DNA from: Tropicimonas sp. IMCC34043
Lineage (GTDB): Bacteria > Pseudomonadota > Alphaproteobacteria > Rhodobacterales > Rhodobacteraceae
Direction of reading: 5' to 3'
Assembly: GCF_003390845.1 (NCBI RefSeq)
Contig: NZ_QMEK01000002.1
Span: 186,001-250,000, forward strand
Length of the DNA: 64,000 bases
The position numbers were made by a program, and so were the translations under genes. Shown here piece after piece: positions 63,021 to 64,000 of the stretch; the first letter of the stretch is position 1, and each line of letters opens with the position of its first letter. The notes under the pieces are model-generated. The model was given only the letters and a program-made list of their open reading frames with translations, was not told the DNA's origin and did no database searches.

Positions 63021-64000
63021 ATGGCCAAGAACAAGATCACCTCAAGCGAGGCACTGCTGTATCACACCGAACCGGAGCCCGGAAAATACGAGGTGGTGGC
63101 GACAAAGCCGATGACCACCCAGCGGGACCTGAGCCTTGCCTATTCTCCGGGCGTCGCCGTCCCCGTCGAGGCGATCGCCGAGAACCCGGAAAGCGCCTAT
63201 GACTATACCACCAAGGGCAACATGGTGGCGGTGATCACGAACGGCACTGCGATCCTGGGGCTTGGCAACCTGGGGGCGCTGGCGGCGAAGCCGGTGATGG
63301 AGGGCAAGGCGGTACTGTTCAAGCGCTTTGCCGATGTGAACTCGATCGACATCGAGCTCGACACCGAAGACGCCGAGGAGTTCATCAACGCGGTCAAGCT
63401 GATGGGCCCGGCCTTTGGCGGCATCAACCTTGAAGACATCAAGGCGCCCGAGTGTTTCATCATCGAACAGCGGCTGAAGGAGATCATGGACATCCCGGTG
63501 TTCCACGACGATCAGCACGGTACGGCGGTGATCTGCGCGGCGGGCCTGATGAACGCGCTGCTGCTGACCGGCAAGAAGATCGAGAATTGCAAGATCGTGC
63601 TCAACGGTGCCGGGGCTGCCGGGATCGCCTGTATCGAGCTGATCAAGACCATGGGTGCGAAGCACGACAACTGCATCGTCTGCGACACCAAGGGCGTGAT
63701 CTGGCAGGGCCGCACCGATGGCATGAACCAGTGGAAAAGCGCCCACGCAGTCGCGACCGACGCCCGCACGCTGCAGGACGCCATGGTCGGCGCCGATGTC
63801 TTTCTGGGTGTGTCGGCAAAGGGCGCCGTCACCGCCGAGATGCTGGCCGTGATGGCCGACGATCCGGTGATCTTTGCCATGGCCAACCCCGACCCCGAGA
63901 TCACGCCGGAAGAGGCGCACGAGGTGCGTGCCGATGCCATCGTTGCGACCGGGCGCTCGGACTATCCCAACCAGGTCAACAATGTCCTTGGCTTCCCGTA
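63021..64000 (+). CDS. maeB: NADP-dependent malic enzyme, MaeB type (partial, C-terminus outside window)
   Basis: The first 326 codons are present, and the gene runs off the right edge. It has ALLYHTEPEPGKYEVVATKP, DLSLAYSPGVAVP, the NAD(P)-site VLNGAGAAGIACIELI, the catalytic PVFHDDQHGTAVICAAGLMNAL and FAMANPDPEI. This N-terminal half matches the bacterial hybrid malic enzymes that continue into a phosphate acetyltransferase-like domain of about 320 residues, which would lie beyond the window. It decarboxylates malate to pyruvate with NADP. Confidence 0.95.
   Translation, partial: MAKNKITSSEALLYHTEPEPGKYEVVATKPMTTQRDLSLAYSPGVAVPVEAIAENPESAYDYTTKGNMVAVITNGTAILGLGNLGALAAKPVMEGKAVLFKRFADVNSIDIELDTEDAEEFINAVKLMGPAFGGINLEDIKAPECFIIEQRLKEIMDIPVFHDDQHGTAVICAAGLMNALLLTGKKIENCKIVLNGAGAAGIACIELIKTMGAKHDNCIVCDTKGVIWQGRTDGMNQWKSAHAVATDARTLQDAMVGADVFLGVSAKGAVTAEMLAVMADDPVIFAMANPDPEITPEEAHEVRADAIVATGRSDYPNQVNNVLGFP

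Overview
The window is GC-rich chromosomal DNA from an alphaproteobacterium, almost certainly a member of the Rhodobacteraceae (Rhodobacterales). The evidence is the RegB/SenC/RegA redox locus, a truncated DivL beside regB, an alphaproteobacterial Mic60 (mitofilin) with its HemY-like partner, AddAB instead of RecBCD, HemJ, a full CtrA box, and two Caulobacter-type parS sites at the mnmG/rsmG/parAB locus. Genus is not resolved. Nearly all of the sequence is coding, with tightly overlapping operons. I saw no prophage, IS element, CRISPR array or defence island.

Layout. 1-7,030: a gentisate-pathway operon on the minus strand (gentisate dioxygenase, a degenerate maleylpyruvate isomerase-like protein, fumarylpyruvate hydrolase, glutathione-type maleylpyruvate isomerase, a three-part TRAP transporter and a 3-hydroxybenzoate 6-hydroxylase cut by the window edge), divergent from a MarR regulator across a palindromic operator. 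7,075-10,409: a copper module (copZ divergent from copA, then cueR) with MerR-type promoters. 10,580-10,655: tRNA-Thr(CGT). 10,762-14,781: hemD, mic60 and hemY. 14,821-20,222: tsaD, YciI, EVE, DUF2853, LysM, ahcY and an HD hydrolase. 20,242-25,234: lipoprotein, regA and senC divergent from regB, then divL. 25,398-34,327: tsaE-amgK-murU-addB-addA-trxA. 34,440-39,693: hslV and hslU separated by ktrAB and an rRNA methyltransferase. 39,864-44,802: MFS, Smr, MltA, Tim44-like, FxsA and SecB.

44,952-55,471 is the replication-origin neighbourhood. maf-aroE-coaE-dnaQ run leftward. A 409-bp AT-rich gap (47,672-48,080) holds DnaA-box-like 9-mers and a perfect IHF consensus. hemJ-rho-mnmE-mnmG-rsmG-parA-parB run rightward. 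Two perfect 16-bp parS palindromes lie inside mnmG and rsmG. This is the best candidate for oriC of the main chromosome. The remainder holds DUF454, hemW, rdgB and rph divergent from hrcA-grpE, then mutS divergent from a NADP-malic enzyme cut by the right edge.

Most genes are conserved housekeeping functions. The items most worth following are the maleylpyruvate isomerase homologue that appears to have lost its metal ligands, the 18-unit hexanucleotide repeat in mic60, the CtrA box upstream of kinase-less divL, the oriC/parS architecture, and a palindromic intergenic element present twice between convergent genes. I did not find a convincing wholly new multi-gene system.
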